Shown one piece after another: positions 1-12,519 of a DNA stretch of 64,000 bases. Under the pieces are notes generated by a model. That model had not been told where the DNA came from. It ran no database searches and saw nothing but the letters and a program-made list of their open reading frames with translations. Source of the DNA: Candolleomyces eurysporus. Lineage: Eukaryota > Basidiomycota > Agaricomycetes > Agaricales > Psathyrellaceae. A program made the translations under genes and the position numbers. The first letter of the stretch is position 1, and every line of letters begins with the position of its first letter. Location: the NCBI GenBank assembly GCA_027579435.1, contig JANBPK010000012.1, positions 19,292-83,291 on the forward strand, in the 5' to 3' direction.

Positions 1-1708
1 TCCCAGTCAGTTCACTGGTCAGGCTTGAGAGAATTGGCAGGGAACCCTGGCGCGATTTTCCCCTTGGGAATAGCTTAATCAGGTCTAGGCCTCGGCGCCT
101 GTGGTTTCTCACTCCGTGGCAGAAAGTCCAAACGAGCGCCGCTGGGAAAAACCAGCAGCTCAGCCAGCTCCCAACTTCTGTAGCTTCTGGGGGTACGTAA
201 AGTGCCCATAGCGTAACGACATCAATGATGACAACATATCACCCCGATGGTTTGTCCCGATACCTGGCAAATCTGGTGAGGGACGAAGCTTTTGCCATGC
301 CTGGCTCGGATGGATCCTCCATGATCATGGGATGCCGACGGAGATTATGCAATATGGAAAGGGCAGGCAGATCTGGGAGGAGAGCCTTCCGACATCTGGC
401 CATATTTGCTTTGCTCTATCCTGTATCTGCGGATATCCTTACCAAATAGGCAGCGACGACGGAGGACCAGCGGTTTGCCCGGACTCTCGGACCCTTCCAG
501 AGGCAACGGAACAGACCACGTTGTCAGCGATCCCCGGACACGTGGCTCTGTCCGAGCTCGTTTCGGTTTTCCTTCTTTGGCCTTTCTCCTATTTGATCAG
601 CGCCGCGTGTCCGCCTAGAAACGCGAGCAAAGAGCAACTGTAGCCAACGACAGCTTGCTCTCTTTCACTTTTCTCGCAACCTCCGCCCACTGTAGGCCAG
701 CCGTTGCATTTCATGTACGTCTATGTGGATTTTGGACTGAAATTGGTTTCCCTACATTCCGAATAGACCTTCTTTTTTCTCATCGCTCATCACTGGCGGA
801 CTCAACCATGCCTCTCTGCACATCGCTGCATCGTGATGCGTGTATGACGGAACGTATTCAATATCTCAGCCATCCGCCCGGCATATCTATCGTGATTGAA
901 AAGGGTGTGTAAACTTGCAAATTTAGCATTCGTAGCGGGGGCCGTGAACCGTGGTATGACACAAGGGTCTTCTCAGAAAGGGATCGCACCCCTAGTAGAT
1001 ACCCAGGTTGTTTCGGCCCTCTGGTAGTTGACCTGGTTATCGTGTACGAATAGTCCTGATTTAGGATCTGACGAACCTCCGTCACTCAAATTATTCGCCG
1101 TAGGCTCGCAGATCCTTTATTTATTATCTGAATTTGAACCCAACGAAGCGGGCTCATGTGTTTGTCCCATCTTGATTTGCTCACTATATACCCGCTTGAC
1201 CCGCGGCGCCTCTCCCATGGAACGCCACAAATTCCACCTCGTTCTCGTGCGCGAGACCCTTGCCGTTGCCGCTCATCCGTCATACATCATAAGTCATTTC
1301 TCCGTCACCTGATTGTAGTACGCAAATCCCAGGGCTTTATCGAGAGTTGTCAAGGGTTCTGCTATTCTCACCCTTTCTCTCGGTGCTCTTCATTCACCCC
1401 CTTCATTTCGACGGCCGAAATTGACTTCCTGCTCAATTCCATCTCCTCTACCCCGGGCCTATTTTTCGTCTTCAAGGTGACGACGCCATGGGCGCGGCTC
1501 CTGGAAAATGCTGAGAATAATTCTCTTATTGGGGATCCCGTTGAAAGGTACGAGACAATATTCAAAACCTAACATGTCTGGAACGAATACCTAGAATTAG
1601 ATTATAACGGAATAGGGATTATATGACATAAAATCTTCAAGAAAATCAAAACAAGATACTGTCGTCAGTCCCAAATCATCAAATTTGAACCGTTTCCGCG
1701 GTGATTGC
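1..1708. other. No gene recognised
   Basis: Short open frames occur on both strands, but none shows a recognisable domain, a consistent chain of exons or a fungal start context. The stretch is mixed in composition with pyrimidine-rich patches around 1370-1460. It may hold UTR or promoter sequence of a gene outside the window and the 3' flank of the coiled-coil gene that ends at 1709. Confidence 0.5.
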
Positions 1709-4199
1709 TCAACAAACGCCAACAGGACGGTTGTCTGGCTGAATCGAATCCACCTGGGAGAAACAGTGTCAGAAAATCAGCTACTCGATAGGTCGATTGT
1801 GAACTCACTTTCTTCATCAGGTCGTCGAGTGACTTTGCCTGCGACTGTCGGTAGTCATCGATACAGGTCTTGAGTACCCCGATGACCTCGGCGTGCTGTT
1901 TGGCTTCTGCTATGAGCTCGGCGATTCTGCGCTCCAACGTTCCGATGATCTCATCTGCCTTGGCCCTTTCCTCACTCAATACTGATGTCCTACGTTTCTC
2001 TGATTCCAACTCCATCTTCATTTGAAGTCCCTCCGCTCTCGCCCCGACCAAACTAGCCTTCGTCTCCTCCAGCTGTATCTCCACCTCTGCAACCTTCGAA
2101 GACAGGCCGTTAATCTCGGCTCGACCCAAATCAGCGCTGGTTTGGAGTGCCAAAATTTTCCGGTTCAACTCTTGTTGCGCCTCCTCGCTCCTAGCCTCTG
2201 TAGCAGCAAGCAATTCTTCCGTGATTGACACTCGTTGCTCTGCATCAGCAAGTTTTCCCGACAACTCGAGGATCTTCGCATCCTTGGTCTTCGAATCCTC
2301 CTTTAAGCTCGCCATCAGGCTCTCAGACGATCGCAGACCTTCCTGCGCGTTCCGCAACTCCACATCCCTGTCCTCCAGCGCCTTCTCTAAGTCAAGCTTG
2401 GACCTCTCGACGACAGCAAGCTTTTCCGCGGTTTGGACGAGGGCCTCATCCTTCGCACTCGCCAATCGTTGCGACTCAAGAAGTTCGGCTTGTGCTGACG
2501 AAAGATTTGAACGAACATCCAAGAGTGATGCTACCAAACCTTCGTTGGTGGACTTGAGATTATGGAGATTAGCCTGTTCACGAAGAAGTCGATCCGCGAT
2601 GTCTTCTCGCTCCGCTTGTAGTGAAGTCAAGGACTGCTTGAGGATGGAGATATCATGCTCCTTGGTTCTGACATTTGAGTGCGCGCGTTCGATCTTCTCT
2701 GTTTCTTCGGCAAGGTACGATCTTATCTTAGCTATCTCCTCTTGTAAACCAGAATTTCGTTCGGTGAGACCCTCCTTCACGAGTTGCAGATCTGAGATAA
2801 CCGTCTCCTTCTCTCCCAAAAGGCGCTCAAGTTCCTCGACGCGGCCGGTTGGTCGTTGCTGTTCCAATTCGACAATGGCCTCTCCCGTGCCACCGCGTAG
2901 CGCGTCATGGCCAGGCTGGAGTCCAGAATTGGGCTCCCGACGTTCCATGTGGAACATCGGCTGTCCAGGCGTGGGTCGAGAGGGCGACGATGGTGTTAAC
3001 ATGGTCCCAGGCGTAGCAGTAGCACTTTCTGTATCCATTTCGAGCGGTGCAGTATCTCCTCTCGCCAATTCGGCCTCGATTTCGTCATCCCCAGAATCGC
3101 TGGGAGCGGGAGTTGGTTGCTTGCTTATGTTGGGGATGATGGAACCAGATTGGGTTCGGGTGATCCCCTTACCAACCTTGCGAATCGCCACCTCCGGTCG
3201 AATCGGTGCAAGGGCATGAGAGGAGTCACTAGAAGGAAGAGTCGGCATGATGATGAAGGTATCCATGAATAGGGGAAGAAATGAACATACAAGGATGGCT
3301 CTGGGGTAGCATGGCGACTAATGCTCGGGGTTGTAGCTTGTTGCTGCGTTAGGGTCGCAACGCGGTTGCGTAGTTCCTCGATCTCGATATCCTTACTACG
3401 CAATTGGGATTTGAGGCGGGCATTTTCCTCTTCATAATGTTCCTGTTCGTCCTCCGACTCGGAGATGTCGGTTAGTGGGGATATGTCGCGGAATGCAACA
3501 GTTGGAATCGATTTCCGTGGTGGGCGAACGGGCGACTGTGACTAAATTGCAAGCGGTTGGCATTAGGTTCAAAACCGAGGATATTTCGAGAAGACGTACA
3601 GTACTGGTCCTAACAGTACTCACACTTCGCAATCTTTTGTTTGCGGAAATAGATGGAGCTTCTCGATTCGGACCCGTAGAGGAGCGGCGGCGCTTTGTTC
3701 CACGACTGATACTAGTTGAAACGCGGTGCCAAAGGTCATCTTCATCGGAGACACCCTTTTTCGCTGAAGATATTCTAGAATGAGGTCAGCCATGGAGATA
3801 TAGAGCACACAAATCACCTCGGACTCACAGACTCTTCCCTTCGGGAGTGAATGTAACTTCTTGAGAGCCAGTGTGCTGAATCACTCCGTCTTCGGTCTAA
3901 AAGTCACATTAGCAGTCAGATGTTAGGTAAAATGAGAGTCTACATACCAACTTGTGCACGGCCTTCCCAACCCATTGAGACCAAAGAGGCCCTAGTGTAT
4001 CACGCTTTGCTGCGGCGTTCTTTCGCACTGTATGGAGTTTGAACCTATGAGACCTCCAATGAATAACAGTAGTGTTAACAGACCTTGCGCACGCAAAGTG
4101 GCCATGTGTACTGCGTGTTTTCTGTGTTCCTTCTGGATTTGAGTCATCGCTCCCAGAACCCCTGAAGTTCGTTAATGAGGCTGGTCTTCCTCCACGCAT
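1709..4199 (-). CDS. Long coiled-coil protein with Ser/Pro-rich N-terminal half (unknown function)
   Basis: I do not recognise a named family. Read on the minus strand, short introns join coding pieces at about 4199-4070, 4045-3945, 3896-3830, 3775-3625, 3538-3290 and 3228-1815, plus a last exon ending at 1709-1711 (TGA). The N-terminal third is basic and Ser/Pro-rich with an RRR cluster; an acidic SESEDEQ stretch follows. The large exon encodes about 400 residues of near-continuous heptad-like coiled coil (many LEE, AEL and KLE steps), including an initial helix ending in RSKDIEIEELRNRVATL. Junctions keep frame, for example PEPSF|DSSHALAP and KSL|ISSAKKG. The final exon adds about 14 residues. 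Such length and composition suit a structural or tethering protein, but that is inference. The start at 4199 is the first ATG consistent with the first exon; a 510-bp divergent promoter separates it from the DUF4246 gene. Confidence 0.7.
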
Positions 4200-4709
4200 A
4201 AGGGAGTCGACCTACGTTCTGCATATGAGGTTTTATGAACCTTCGCGGTTCTGCTACGTGCCATGGCGGGATGTGGTAGTTTCAGAGGGGCGCAGAGGAC
4301 AAGACGATGGTGGTGGGGTTATAAAGAGGAACGGTGGCAGCCTTTGGAGTCACCGCAGGGAGTGATGTGATGTCACAACCGACGCGTCGCTCCCGAAGCT
4401 TCTATACTTGGCTAAATGCCGCCCTAGCTCAGTGCGTCATTTACCTAATTTGGTATCGAGCGGGCAAATCCGCATCATTTGACTCGAGCAATGACTCGGC
4501 AAGCACCGTGGGACAACGACGGCGAAAGTATGAACATTGAACAGCTCTGAATCACACTTCAGGGGTTTGATGATTAAAAAATTCGAGCCAGAGTTACAAG
4601 CGTGGCCGCAACGTTCCTGCGAGCAGCCACAAGCCATATAAACGGGGTGACCTGCCTTGCTGTAACGTGTCGATCCCCTGGACATTTTCAATCCTTCACC
4701 CAGCTCGTT
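4200..4709. promoter_or_regulatory. Divergent intergenic promoter region
   Basis: This 510-bp gap lies between two genes transcribed outwards, a coiled-coil gene (-) and a DUF4246 gene (+). A CATATAAACG stretch near 4633-4643 is a TATA-like element about 70 bp before the plus-strand ATG at 4710. No other element could be assigned by eye. Confidence 0.4.
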
Positions 4710-6698
4710 ATGTCTACAAGCGCTTCACTCGACTTATCCATTACTCGCCCTGTTCCGGGGTTGGGGAAACCTCTGGACTACATTCCAGCCGAAGACGACC
4801 CCCTCTATGTCGGGCCACCTCTTGCAACGGCTCTCCTGCCCGTCTGCAAAGAGATGTGGCAGAACTCTGAAAATGACCTTGAATCCGACGAGAAGAACTT
4901 GTGAGTGTTCGACGATTCCGTTCGCTTTTTCGAATACTCAGGTGTGGCCGTCTAGCATTCCAATCACCACTGTCCGTGAATTCTCGATGCTCCGATTCAT
5001 GAACTCGGTGACCGACAAGCCAGAATGGGATCAAAAGGTGACCTCTCTATTTTCACCCAACCTGAGCTTATGGAGGCTTAATGGTTTGCCCAGATTTTTG
5101 ACGTCGATATTGTCAAGAAATGGCGTACAGAGACCGTGGATAGTCCAGACGTCATCATGACGAACCTCATGTTCGATCATTGCATCGCAGAACTCCAAGA
5201 TTTTGCTACCAACCTCCTTCCTAAGCGCAAACACCGTGCCATTGTGGTGTACGACGGGAACGTAGTCAAATCAGACGACGCCGTTCCATCAACGGTCAAA
5301 CTTGCCCTACAGGACGCCGTTAAATCCCTCGAAGACGTTCCCGACAAGCTCAAAGATTGGCACCCTGGCTCAGATGAAAAAGTGCTGGATCTCGTCCATC
5401 CTAGTCTATTCCCGCTGATCTACGGAAGAACCAAGGTCCTGAAGGTCGGTGAGAAGGTCGTTGGCCTACACGATTGCGTCAGCAGATGCGGAGAGGGGGA
5501 GGTATTACGGAACGATACAGACAACCCACCGGAGGCTAATACTACTAAGTCGAGAGGGTATAGTATTTGGGACCGCTCACCTCGTGTCGGGGCTTATAGT
5601 TTGAAGTACCAGTGGCTGCCATGCGAGGTCGACATATCAGGTCAAGATGGCGCGAGGTATGACTCTGGATCTGATAACCGTGCTCATTTGCTCACTCGTC
5701 CATTTTATAGAATCACTTCATACATCAATAACCTCCACCCAAGCCGCCATTCAGACTTGTATGGGCTGGTAGAGAAAGTCATCGACGCGGCTATTCCTCT
5801 GTGGGAGCTCACCCTGGCGCCTCTCTACGACCAAAACTTCTATTATTGGCGCAGGTTATCATGCTACCCAAATTACGAGTTCCGGGGATCGGGCGATGAG
5901 GAAGATGACGACGATGATCCTCGCGAAATTGTGATCCAGCCAGAGCCCCGTCCATTCAATGAATTCCGGAAACGGCGTAGGACACCCAAAGCAATCAACT
6001 TCGCAGAGCTCTACGGCAAGCAAGGACGGCCTCTCCAGGTCATCGTCAAGCTGGCGAACATCGAGCTGACTCCTGAGAAGCCAAGTTACGAAGGCGGCTC
6101 TTGGCACGTCGAGGGACAGCAGAACGAACACATTGTCGCCACTGCGCTTTACTACTACTCATGCCACAACATCAAGTCCTCTCACCTCGCTTTCCGCCAA
6201 TTCGTGTCAGTCCACGAAGTTGAAGGAATGGAGTACTACGATCAAAACCCTCATTTTCTGCACACATTGTTTGGCTGTCACAACTATTCAGGCGGTGTCC
6301 AGGATGTTGGGAGCGTCGAGACTAGGGAAGGACGATTGCTCACCTTCCCTAACATCCTTCAGCACCAAGTTCAACCATTCGAACTGGAAGATCCGACGAA
6401 GCCTGGCCATCGAAAAATCTTGGCATTATTTTTGGTGGACCCAAATATCCGAACTCTGAGCACGGCTTACGTGCCTTCTCAACGCCTGGATTGGTGGCAG
6501 GAGCTAGCCACCGCAGAGCTCGGAAAGCTCCCTCTCGAGCTTCGGGACCAGGTATTCGAAGGAGTCGAGGATTTTCCGATCACGCTGGACGAGGCGAAGG
6601 AGATTCGACTGGAGCTGATGGAAGAGAGGAAGAACTTTGTTCTTGATCATATCAGGACGGTAAACAGGATGAACGAGTTTAGTTTGTGCGAGCATTGA
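4710..6698 (+). CDS. DUF4246 family protein (2OG-dioxygenase-like fold candidate)
   Basis: Three exons (4710-4900, 4956-5037, 5094-6698) join in frame to about 625 residues, the usual size for this fungal family. Family hallmarks seen are an N-terminal ITTVREFSMLRFMNSVTDKP segment (exon 2), then VKSLEDVPDKLKDWHPGSDE, VLDLVHPSLFPLIYGRTKVL, YQWLPCEV, a long central part with an acidic EEDDDDD insert, and a C-terminal region WHVEGQQNEHIVATALYYY ... GRLLTFPNILQHQVQPFEL ... HRKILALFLVDP. The HxE, later H and R placing resembles a 2OG-Fe(II) oxygenase double-stranded beta-helix. The enzymatic role is inference, as DUF4246 has no settled substrate. Introns are GT-AG, 55 and 56 nt. The start at 4710 gives the conserved N-terminus directly, and no signal peptide is seen. 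Confidence 0.9.
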
Positions 6699-7177
6699 TC
6701 GTTTACACGAAGCGGGCCTCGGAGGAACTACATTTGGACGGACTTGAGAAATTGGAGCTTTATTAACCGGCTCTACGCTAACTGGGACTATCTTTTACAA
6801 TCGCTGTGTTACGTTAAATGTACCTTTCTAAATATGACTTCACATCCCCTGTACTGGGTGCGATATCAAGGCTGGAGCGCTGCTCTAAGCAATCGTTGCC
6901 GAGCATTCCAGGAGCTTCGTTCCATCCACCACCCAGTACTGAGGATGATACTGCTACCCGTGTCTGCTGCGATGAATCGAGGTCCTGATAAGGGCTGCTC
7001 AATTCTAACGGAACAAGTCTACAGACTTGTGCATCTATTCCTTCCTTCGGGCTACACACAAGAAATCAGTTCCTCTCGATGCACGAGATNAAAAAATCAT
7101 GTTTACTCACAAGACGCCATTCTTTCAATTGCGAGATATCGTCCTCACTCCAACTGTCACCAACCTTGGAGGTACAG
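6699..7177. other. Intergenic, no gene recognised
   Basis: This is the 3' flank of the DUF4246 gene. It contains an undetermined base (7090) directly before a run of six A. No coding pattern or repeat was seen. Confidence 0.5.
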
Positions 7178-8060
7178 TTAAGTTGCAGACGTAGGGGCTG
7201 ACAGGCAAGTTGCTTCTTCCTTCAGCATGTCAATACGTGCCAGATCTTCTTGTTTCCCCGTTGCATTGAAGCGCGTCTGGAGAAGAGAATTCAAACGGTT
7301 TAGGGCTACGACCCGATACCTATGTCCAATCGGATAGTGGAATCCAAGAAGCTCTTCGCAGTGATGGATTGCTTCTTGAAGATGGGGAAGTGCGTGGCTC
7401 ACTCCGTACAGAGCCTGAAGGGAGACAGAAAGGTAGTTGAACGAGTCTGAGCGATGTGGATGAGGAAATGGTCGAAGTTCGAGGGCTTCGCGAAATAAAG
7501 AATTGGCCTCCTCAAGGTCAGCAATGGCTCCTGTGTGTCGATAAAGATTCAAGAGTGCACCACCGAGATTGTTGAGTGACGATGAGCGATGTGGATGAGA
7601 AGATGGTTGAAGTTCGAGTGCCTCACGATACAGGGAAACGGCCTCTTCAAGGTCAGCCGCGGTTCCAATGTGATGACGATCCATGAGTGCATTTCCAAGA
7701 TTGTTGAGTGACTGCAAGCGATCTGGATGAGGCGGCGGTCGAAGTTTGAGCGCATTTCGATACAGGGAAATGGCCTCCTCAAGGTCAGTTATGGTACCCA
7801 TACACCGATAACGCCACAAGCTTAAGAGTGCAGAGCCAAGGTTGTTGAGTGAATAAGAGGGGGTTGGACGAGGAGATGGTTGAGATTAGAGGGCTTCACG
7901 ATCCAGGTAAATGGCCTCCGCACGTTCCACGAAGGATTCTGCCTGCGTGGCGCGTGTCATCGCGTTGGGCAGCTCATCGGCCCAGGGAAAGTGAAAGCGC
8001 CTCACGACACAACTGGATGGCAGTATTGAACTCCGACTGTTGAAAGAGACCTTTCCCTAG
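7178..8060 (-). pseudogene. NLR-type TPR fragment (C-terminal relic)
   Basis: An open frame from 7819 down to 7178 encodes about 213 residues made of four to five TPR-like repeats of the type DLEEAISLYRNALKLRPP-HPDR-SLNNLG, ending with the same C-terminal tail (HRYRVVALNRLNSLLQ..FNATGKQEDLARI..LKEEA) as the intact NLR gene at 26835-30130. Upstream, repeat sequence continues to about 8060 in other frames (EFNTAIQLCREAL) but no NACHT domain follows on this strand. It is therefore a 5'-truncated, frameshifted remnant of a NACHT-TPR gene. The open part could still be expressed as a small TPR protein, though there is no sign of a proper promoter or start. Confidence 0.75.
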
Positions 8061-8280
8061 GGCTAGGCCAAAGTTTTCTTACTACTTTCAGTTGTAAATC
8101 TAATTAGGAGATATATTTATGGTCTGTTGTGTACTGGAATACTTAAATTCTTTTTTGGAATAGTCTGGGCATTTGTTGTTGGTACCGCATGAACTTGTTA
8201 ATTCTGACTACGGGAGACCCGTCTGGGTTGGCTGTTCATTCCGACGGCAACAGGTGACCGGTCGACCTTCATACGATGGC

Positions 8281-8971
8281 GTGGCTCGGTGCTGAGCTGG
8301 AACTTCCGAAGGGCAGACCGGTTGTGAGCTTCTTTTTCTTCCAGAATGCGGGCGATAGGGACAAGATATGGAGGCTCGCCCCTTCTCTGGGAAATCAATT
8401 GTCGGTCGCTCTTCCGGGAATAGTGCCTTTCATACGGGCGGCTGTGACAGCCAACCCCAGTTTTAAGACCTTATCGACGGCATGCTCGCGTTCTTTGACG
8501 AAAACCCCGTGTTCCTCTTCGCCTTTTCACCGCGAGCAGGGTGGAGCAGCACACTCGGTCCCTCCTGAATGTCCCGGGAGTTCATTTAGATGGCCTTGTG
8601 GACCATTGCTCCGATAAGGATATCACTACCTCCTTGGATGTCCTGTTTGAGGATGGGTGCAAGAGGAATCCGGTTATCCAAGCATACGTTAAGCAGTACG
8701 GAGAATGGCCTACCCCGAACGGTTCAAGTTCGTCATGAGATTGAATACCGAAGCAGAGTCAAATTTTGCCATCCAAGTGTGTGGTAAGGCGCTTGGATTT
8801 CACCCAGGCGCACCAGAGCTGATCCGACCTCTAGCCAGCGTAACCCAAAGTCGTTCCAGGCATACAGGGTCGCTGGTGGACCTTGGCGAGGCCGTCGCTC
8901 TGTATCGCAAATTCCTTGGGCTTCAACCGTCTCCCAATACAGTTCGCTTCATGTCACTCAAGTTAAACTGA
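8281..8971 (+). pseudogene. Degraded NACHT-TPR relic
   Basis: Fragments of the NLR family appear in changing frames on the plus strand. About 8311-8465 gives GRPVVSFFFFQNAGDRDKIW and PFIRAAVTANP. Around 8465 the match jumps to the segment after Walker B, so roughly 160 bp containing the Walker B motif are missing. From 8580, VHLDGLVDHCSDKDI..LDVLF..NPVIQAYVKQYGEWPTP follows. Then a jump leads to a TPR piece near 8790-8940 (GKALGFHPGAPEL..RHTGSLVDLGEAVALYRK). The Walker A region is also missing. It points away from the minus-strand TPR relic at 7178-8060, so the two are separate decayed copies or an inverted break of one. Confidence 0.75.
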
Positions 8972-9581
8972 TGAGTCGGCTTCCAGTGCCTCGTTCTTTC
9001 CCCTGTCAAATTCCGAGTTTCATCGCTGTTAGAAAGCCTTGGTGGTCATTCTCAAGGTCAGGTACCTCGTCTGAATGGACATTGTTTCGACTTCGACATC
9101 CTCACCTGACATATCGTGTCCTTTTTGTCTTGGGACTTTTGGCCTGGGCACATCAGAGAAGACGACTGGGCAATTGACGTTAAATCTCGAATTCAGGCTA
9201 CCGACCAGTCAAGCATAATGCCAAAATATATTAGTGGGAGAAGGCCCCATGTACTCGTAGTCTAGTTGTGTCCACGGCCCTGTTTGATTACAACATAGCT
9301 TCCGGAACCATGATTCAGAATGACGCCATATTTGATTGCTCGGTGTTTACAGTATTGTTGAACCAGGACCAAGGACTTGCTGATGACTCGGAAGTCGCTG
9401 GACTATCGGGCGGGTGTACAAAGAGTTTGAGTATGGTATGGGCAGCTTATGACCTGAATGCTGTCACGGTCAAGGCTAGAGCTCACAGGGAGGATGGGGC
9501 GGGTGGAGGGGGCAAGAATGAGTTGATTCGACGGAGGGAACAAGACAGGTAACTACGGATTTGAACGAAAATAAAGAGTCA
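8972..9581. other. No gene recognised
   Basis: This 610-bp stretch lies between the NACHT-TPR relic and the 3' end of the GTPase gene on the other strand. Open frames are short and match no family. Confidence 0.45.
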
Positions 9582-10780
9582 TTATGTAAAATATTGAGCG
9601 TGCAGACCCGGTCGTGCATTGAACACGACAGATGCTCCGGACCTGGACTTTCTGCGTGAGTAGTGACCGTCACTGGTACGAAAACCTACCCACCTGAGTG
9701 AGTTGCCCAACCGTCTGCTGCCGTTTTTGATGCTGGTGAGAAGGCGACAGTCGCGCCGCTCGTGCGTCCGCCAGCGCTCTACTCGACCTCGCACTCTGAG
9801 TGCCCAATCCCTACGCCTCAATTCCTTCTCCCCCCACTGTGGGGTTGAAAAGTACCCCGATAAAGCGTTGTCCAGGCAGATACCTGCCTTCGTCATCGAA
9901 TGAGTCATAGTACGACCCGCCATTTCTTCTTGAATCAGCAGACGCTCGAGCCTGGTGCCGCCTTCATCGTACGCCTGTATTGCAGATTCAACGATCTTGG
10001 ACGCATCGGCTGGTTTGACTGCCCATCCAACTTGCTTGCACCCTTTTGCGATGATTTTTGACCACAGAGTTTCCTTCATCTCGTGCAATCGAAACTCCCT
10101 AATATCAGGTGAGATCCTAGACCACTTGACGGCCACGATTGCCACCATATCACTGCAGATGGCTTTATCCCCAACGAGGTTTTCAAGCACCTTGATGTCC
10201 AAACGCATTGCTGGAGTTATCCAGTCGGAGGATAGATCTTGTATGTACAAAACCTTTCGAACTCTCACTCCAGCTTTGTACCTGTCGGAATTGACGAAAA
10301 GAAGGGGCGGTTGAATGAAGTGAGATTTTCGAACCGGATTGCCGAGAAACTAGGAGGGCGGGACTCACGAAATGTCCAACCAGTCTGCGATTTTGTTGAA
10401 AACGTCGAGATCACTGAGCTTTGTGTGATCGAACCCTGGGGTGTCAACGAGCAACCAGTTCGGGTGCCTGGGATGGGGTCTAACTTCGACGTCGCTAGTT
10501 CGGGATACCAGTCCAGTCCGAACAGCGACTGGGCGACAACTACTCCACGGAACCTCTTGAACAACATAGTTGATAAACTGAAAGCATGTCAGGAACTTCA
10601 AGGGGGTCAGTGTCTACCAAAGGCCTCACTGTGCTCTTTCCCGCATTTGACGGACCTAGCACTCTGTATAGTGTCAGTGCGCACAGCGTATCAACTAGCG
10701 TTAGTAGATGGCCTGACTAACAGTATTGCGTGTTTAATGGAGCTCGAATAGTCAGAGACGGTTGTGCCAACCATTACGAT
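9582..10780 (-). CDS. AIG1/GIMAP-like P-loop GTPase (copy 1)
   Basis: Reading from about 10660 downwards, the P-loop GPSNAGKST (G1) is followed by a 40-nt intron, then FLTCFQFINYVVQEVP and later LLVDTPGFDHTKLSDLDVF (G3, DxxG). Another intron follows, then the exon with SYKAGVRVRKVLYIQDLSSD and VAIVAVKWSRISPD (position of the G4 element, not a canonical NKxD). The C-terminal part has a predicted helix rich in charged residues, and a last short exon ends at 9582. This is the layout of the fungal G-domain proteins related to AIG1/IMAP GTPases, usually around 300-350 residues. The first exon is not certain: an ATG near 10770 would need an intron before the P-loop, so the start is approximate. It lies in the same orientation as a second GTPase gene 430 bp upstream. 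Confidence 0.65.
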
Positions 10781-11205
10781 GGGTTATTGTGACACGAGGC
10801 TGAGTCGTCAAGAATCGACTTATATTGCTACCATGCGAATGCAACGCGTTCCTCCTCCTGCTTCATTGTGATAAGAGCAAGTAATGTCGGCCTTCGTGAG
10901 ACGCAACATGCTTAGTGTTGGCTCTTTCTTTGCGCAGTCCGTAGCCTTGTTGCCGGTTCATACTATTGATCGGTTTCAAGGAGAGCAATGATTGTGAATT
11001 TGGTATGAATGATACATGAATATATCAAAAACATCAAGGGTAGGCAATATGCATGTAGCTAATACCGCGTGATGTCAAGGATCTGGCATCTAACGGCAAA
11101 TAAAGAACAAACACGCTGCCATACGTACGTATTCCATGAACTACTTGAAATCCGATCCAAGTATATGTTAGAAGGTAACGATAGACCTTTTCCACAGGTG
11201 TCCCC
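10781..11205. other. Intergenic between two GTPase genes
   Basis: This 425-bp gap is AT-rich around 10980-11130 and carries no clear gene. It must hold the promoter of GTPase copy 1 and the terminator of copy 2, both on the minus strand. No element could be assigned. Confidence 0.4.
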
Positions 11206-12369
11206 CTAAAATCCTAATTTCTTCACCAAACGCATTGTCCGCTGGGAAAGCGTGGGTTGGAGAAGATCGATCTGCTCTGTCAGCCTCTTAATGTTGTCCC
11301 GGTGCTTGTAGAGGTCTTCTGCGGGACAAATCGCTGCAGATTCCTGTCCCCGTCGTTTCTCTTTCTTGAGTTCCTTCAGAGTGTTGTTGAGCGAGCTGCC
11401 AACCGACTGTCCAGCTTCGGTTTCGATCAGGAAGCGACGCTGGGAGACAAGCTCGTCTTGAATCTGAATTTTGCGATCCCGCTCGTCCGTGAAAGTCAAA
11501 ATGTTGGTTATGATGCCCCAGGGGTCTTCAAACGTGATTGAGTCGGTAGAGCTCAGTGTGGGAGGTGGATAATGAAAATGTGGACCATTTTCGGGTCGCA
11601 CCTGGTGCGTCAGGGCGCCATCCTCTATCAATGGCTTCCAGAAACTCTCTTGAAGCTCGGAAAGGCGATCTTCTCCTTGTCGGACCGTGTCCAATCTCTC
11701 CCATTTGGTCGTCACTAGCCTTACTAAGTTCATTGCCTTTTCTCCGCAGAGTTTGGTGAAGATATCCAAATTCTTGAGAGCGGAATGAGGAAAGCTGTCA
11801 TTGCTGATGTTATGGATGTATATGATCCCACCAATCAGCTTTCCCCTGCGGTAACTACCACCTTGTCAGCAGCTAAAATGTTGAATCTAATGGATATAAC
11901 TAACGATTTTTCCAACCATTGAGAAAGTCGAATTAAAATGCGACCATTTCCCGTGTATGTGTCGTCGAAACCTGGTGTGTCCACCAGGATGATTCGACGC
12001 CCTTGAAGGATCTCCCTAAGCTGTCTGCATTTGAGGGGCACCTCCGATACGACAACTGGGTAGACGCTGGCAGTGCAAGAGACCAAGCGGACGCCGACCT
12101 CCACTCGGGTGTTAAGCGTGGTATCGCTAAGGAGGCGATTGATGAACTTGGAAACGGTCCGTCAGCGGAATGAGCGTGACCTGGTGCAATAAATACGCTT
12201 ACAGTGCTTTTCCCGGCCTTTGTCAGTCCCATTACGCTAATATAAACAAGTTGAGCTACGGTGTCAAGGCAGATAAGCAGGAGCTCACGGAATAACGATA
12301 TCATCGGTGCGCCCATCCTTCAGAATGACATCCTGAAGCTTCTCGATGTTGGTGATCTTTCCAGCCATC
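11206..12369 (-). CDS. AIG1/GIMAP-like P-loop GTPase (copy 2)
   Basis: Four exons give a full-length protein of about 330 residues. It starts MAGKITNIEKLQDVILKDG (ATG at 12369), followed by the G1 motif VMGLTKAGKST in a very short exon, then FINRLLSDTTLNTRVEVGV with a conserved SCT, LVDTPGFDDT (G3), SGKLIGGIIYIHNISND, and VRLVTTKWERLD at the G4 position (TKW in place of NKxD). The tail from about residue 250 is a charged helix (LKELKKEKRRGQE...) that may form a coiled coil, as in GIMAP relatives. Introns are 50-60 nt with GT-AG ends and keep frame. AIG1-like GTPases in animals and plants act in immunity; any such role here is inference from family and from NLR neighbours. It differs from copy 1 in sequence, so the pair is not a recent tandem duplication. 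Confidence 0.8.
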
Positions 12370-12519
12370 GTGGAGTGTTGAGTTGTATAATCTAGAGCTG
12401 GCCTTAAAACATGGGAACCCATGAGGTGGAAACATGGGCCTATAGTTTGCAGATCGAAAGCGTGGTTCTGTATGCGGTGCTTTGGTGTTTCAGGAAAATG
12501 AGAAGATCCGAGTCGTATA

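Noticed and set aside
2221..3219. Long Ser/Arg-rich open frame (332 codons) on the plus strand
   Set aside because: It lies exactly opposite the coiled-coil exon; its Ser/Arg/Leu bias is the antisense image of Glu/Leu/Ala codons.
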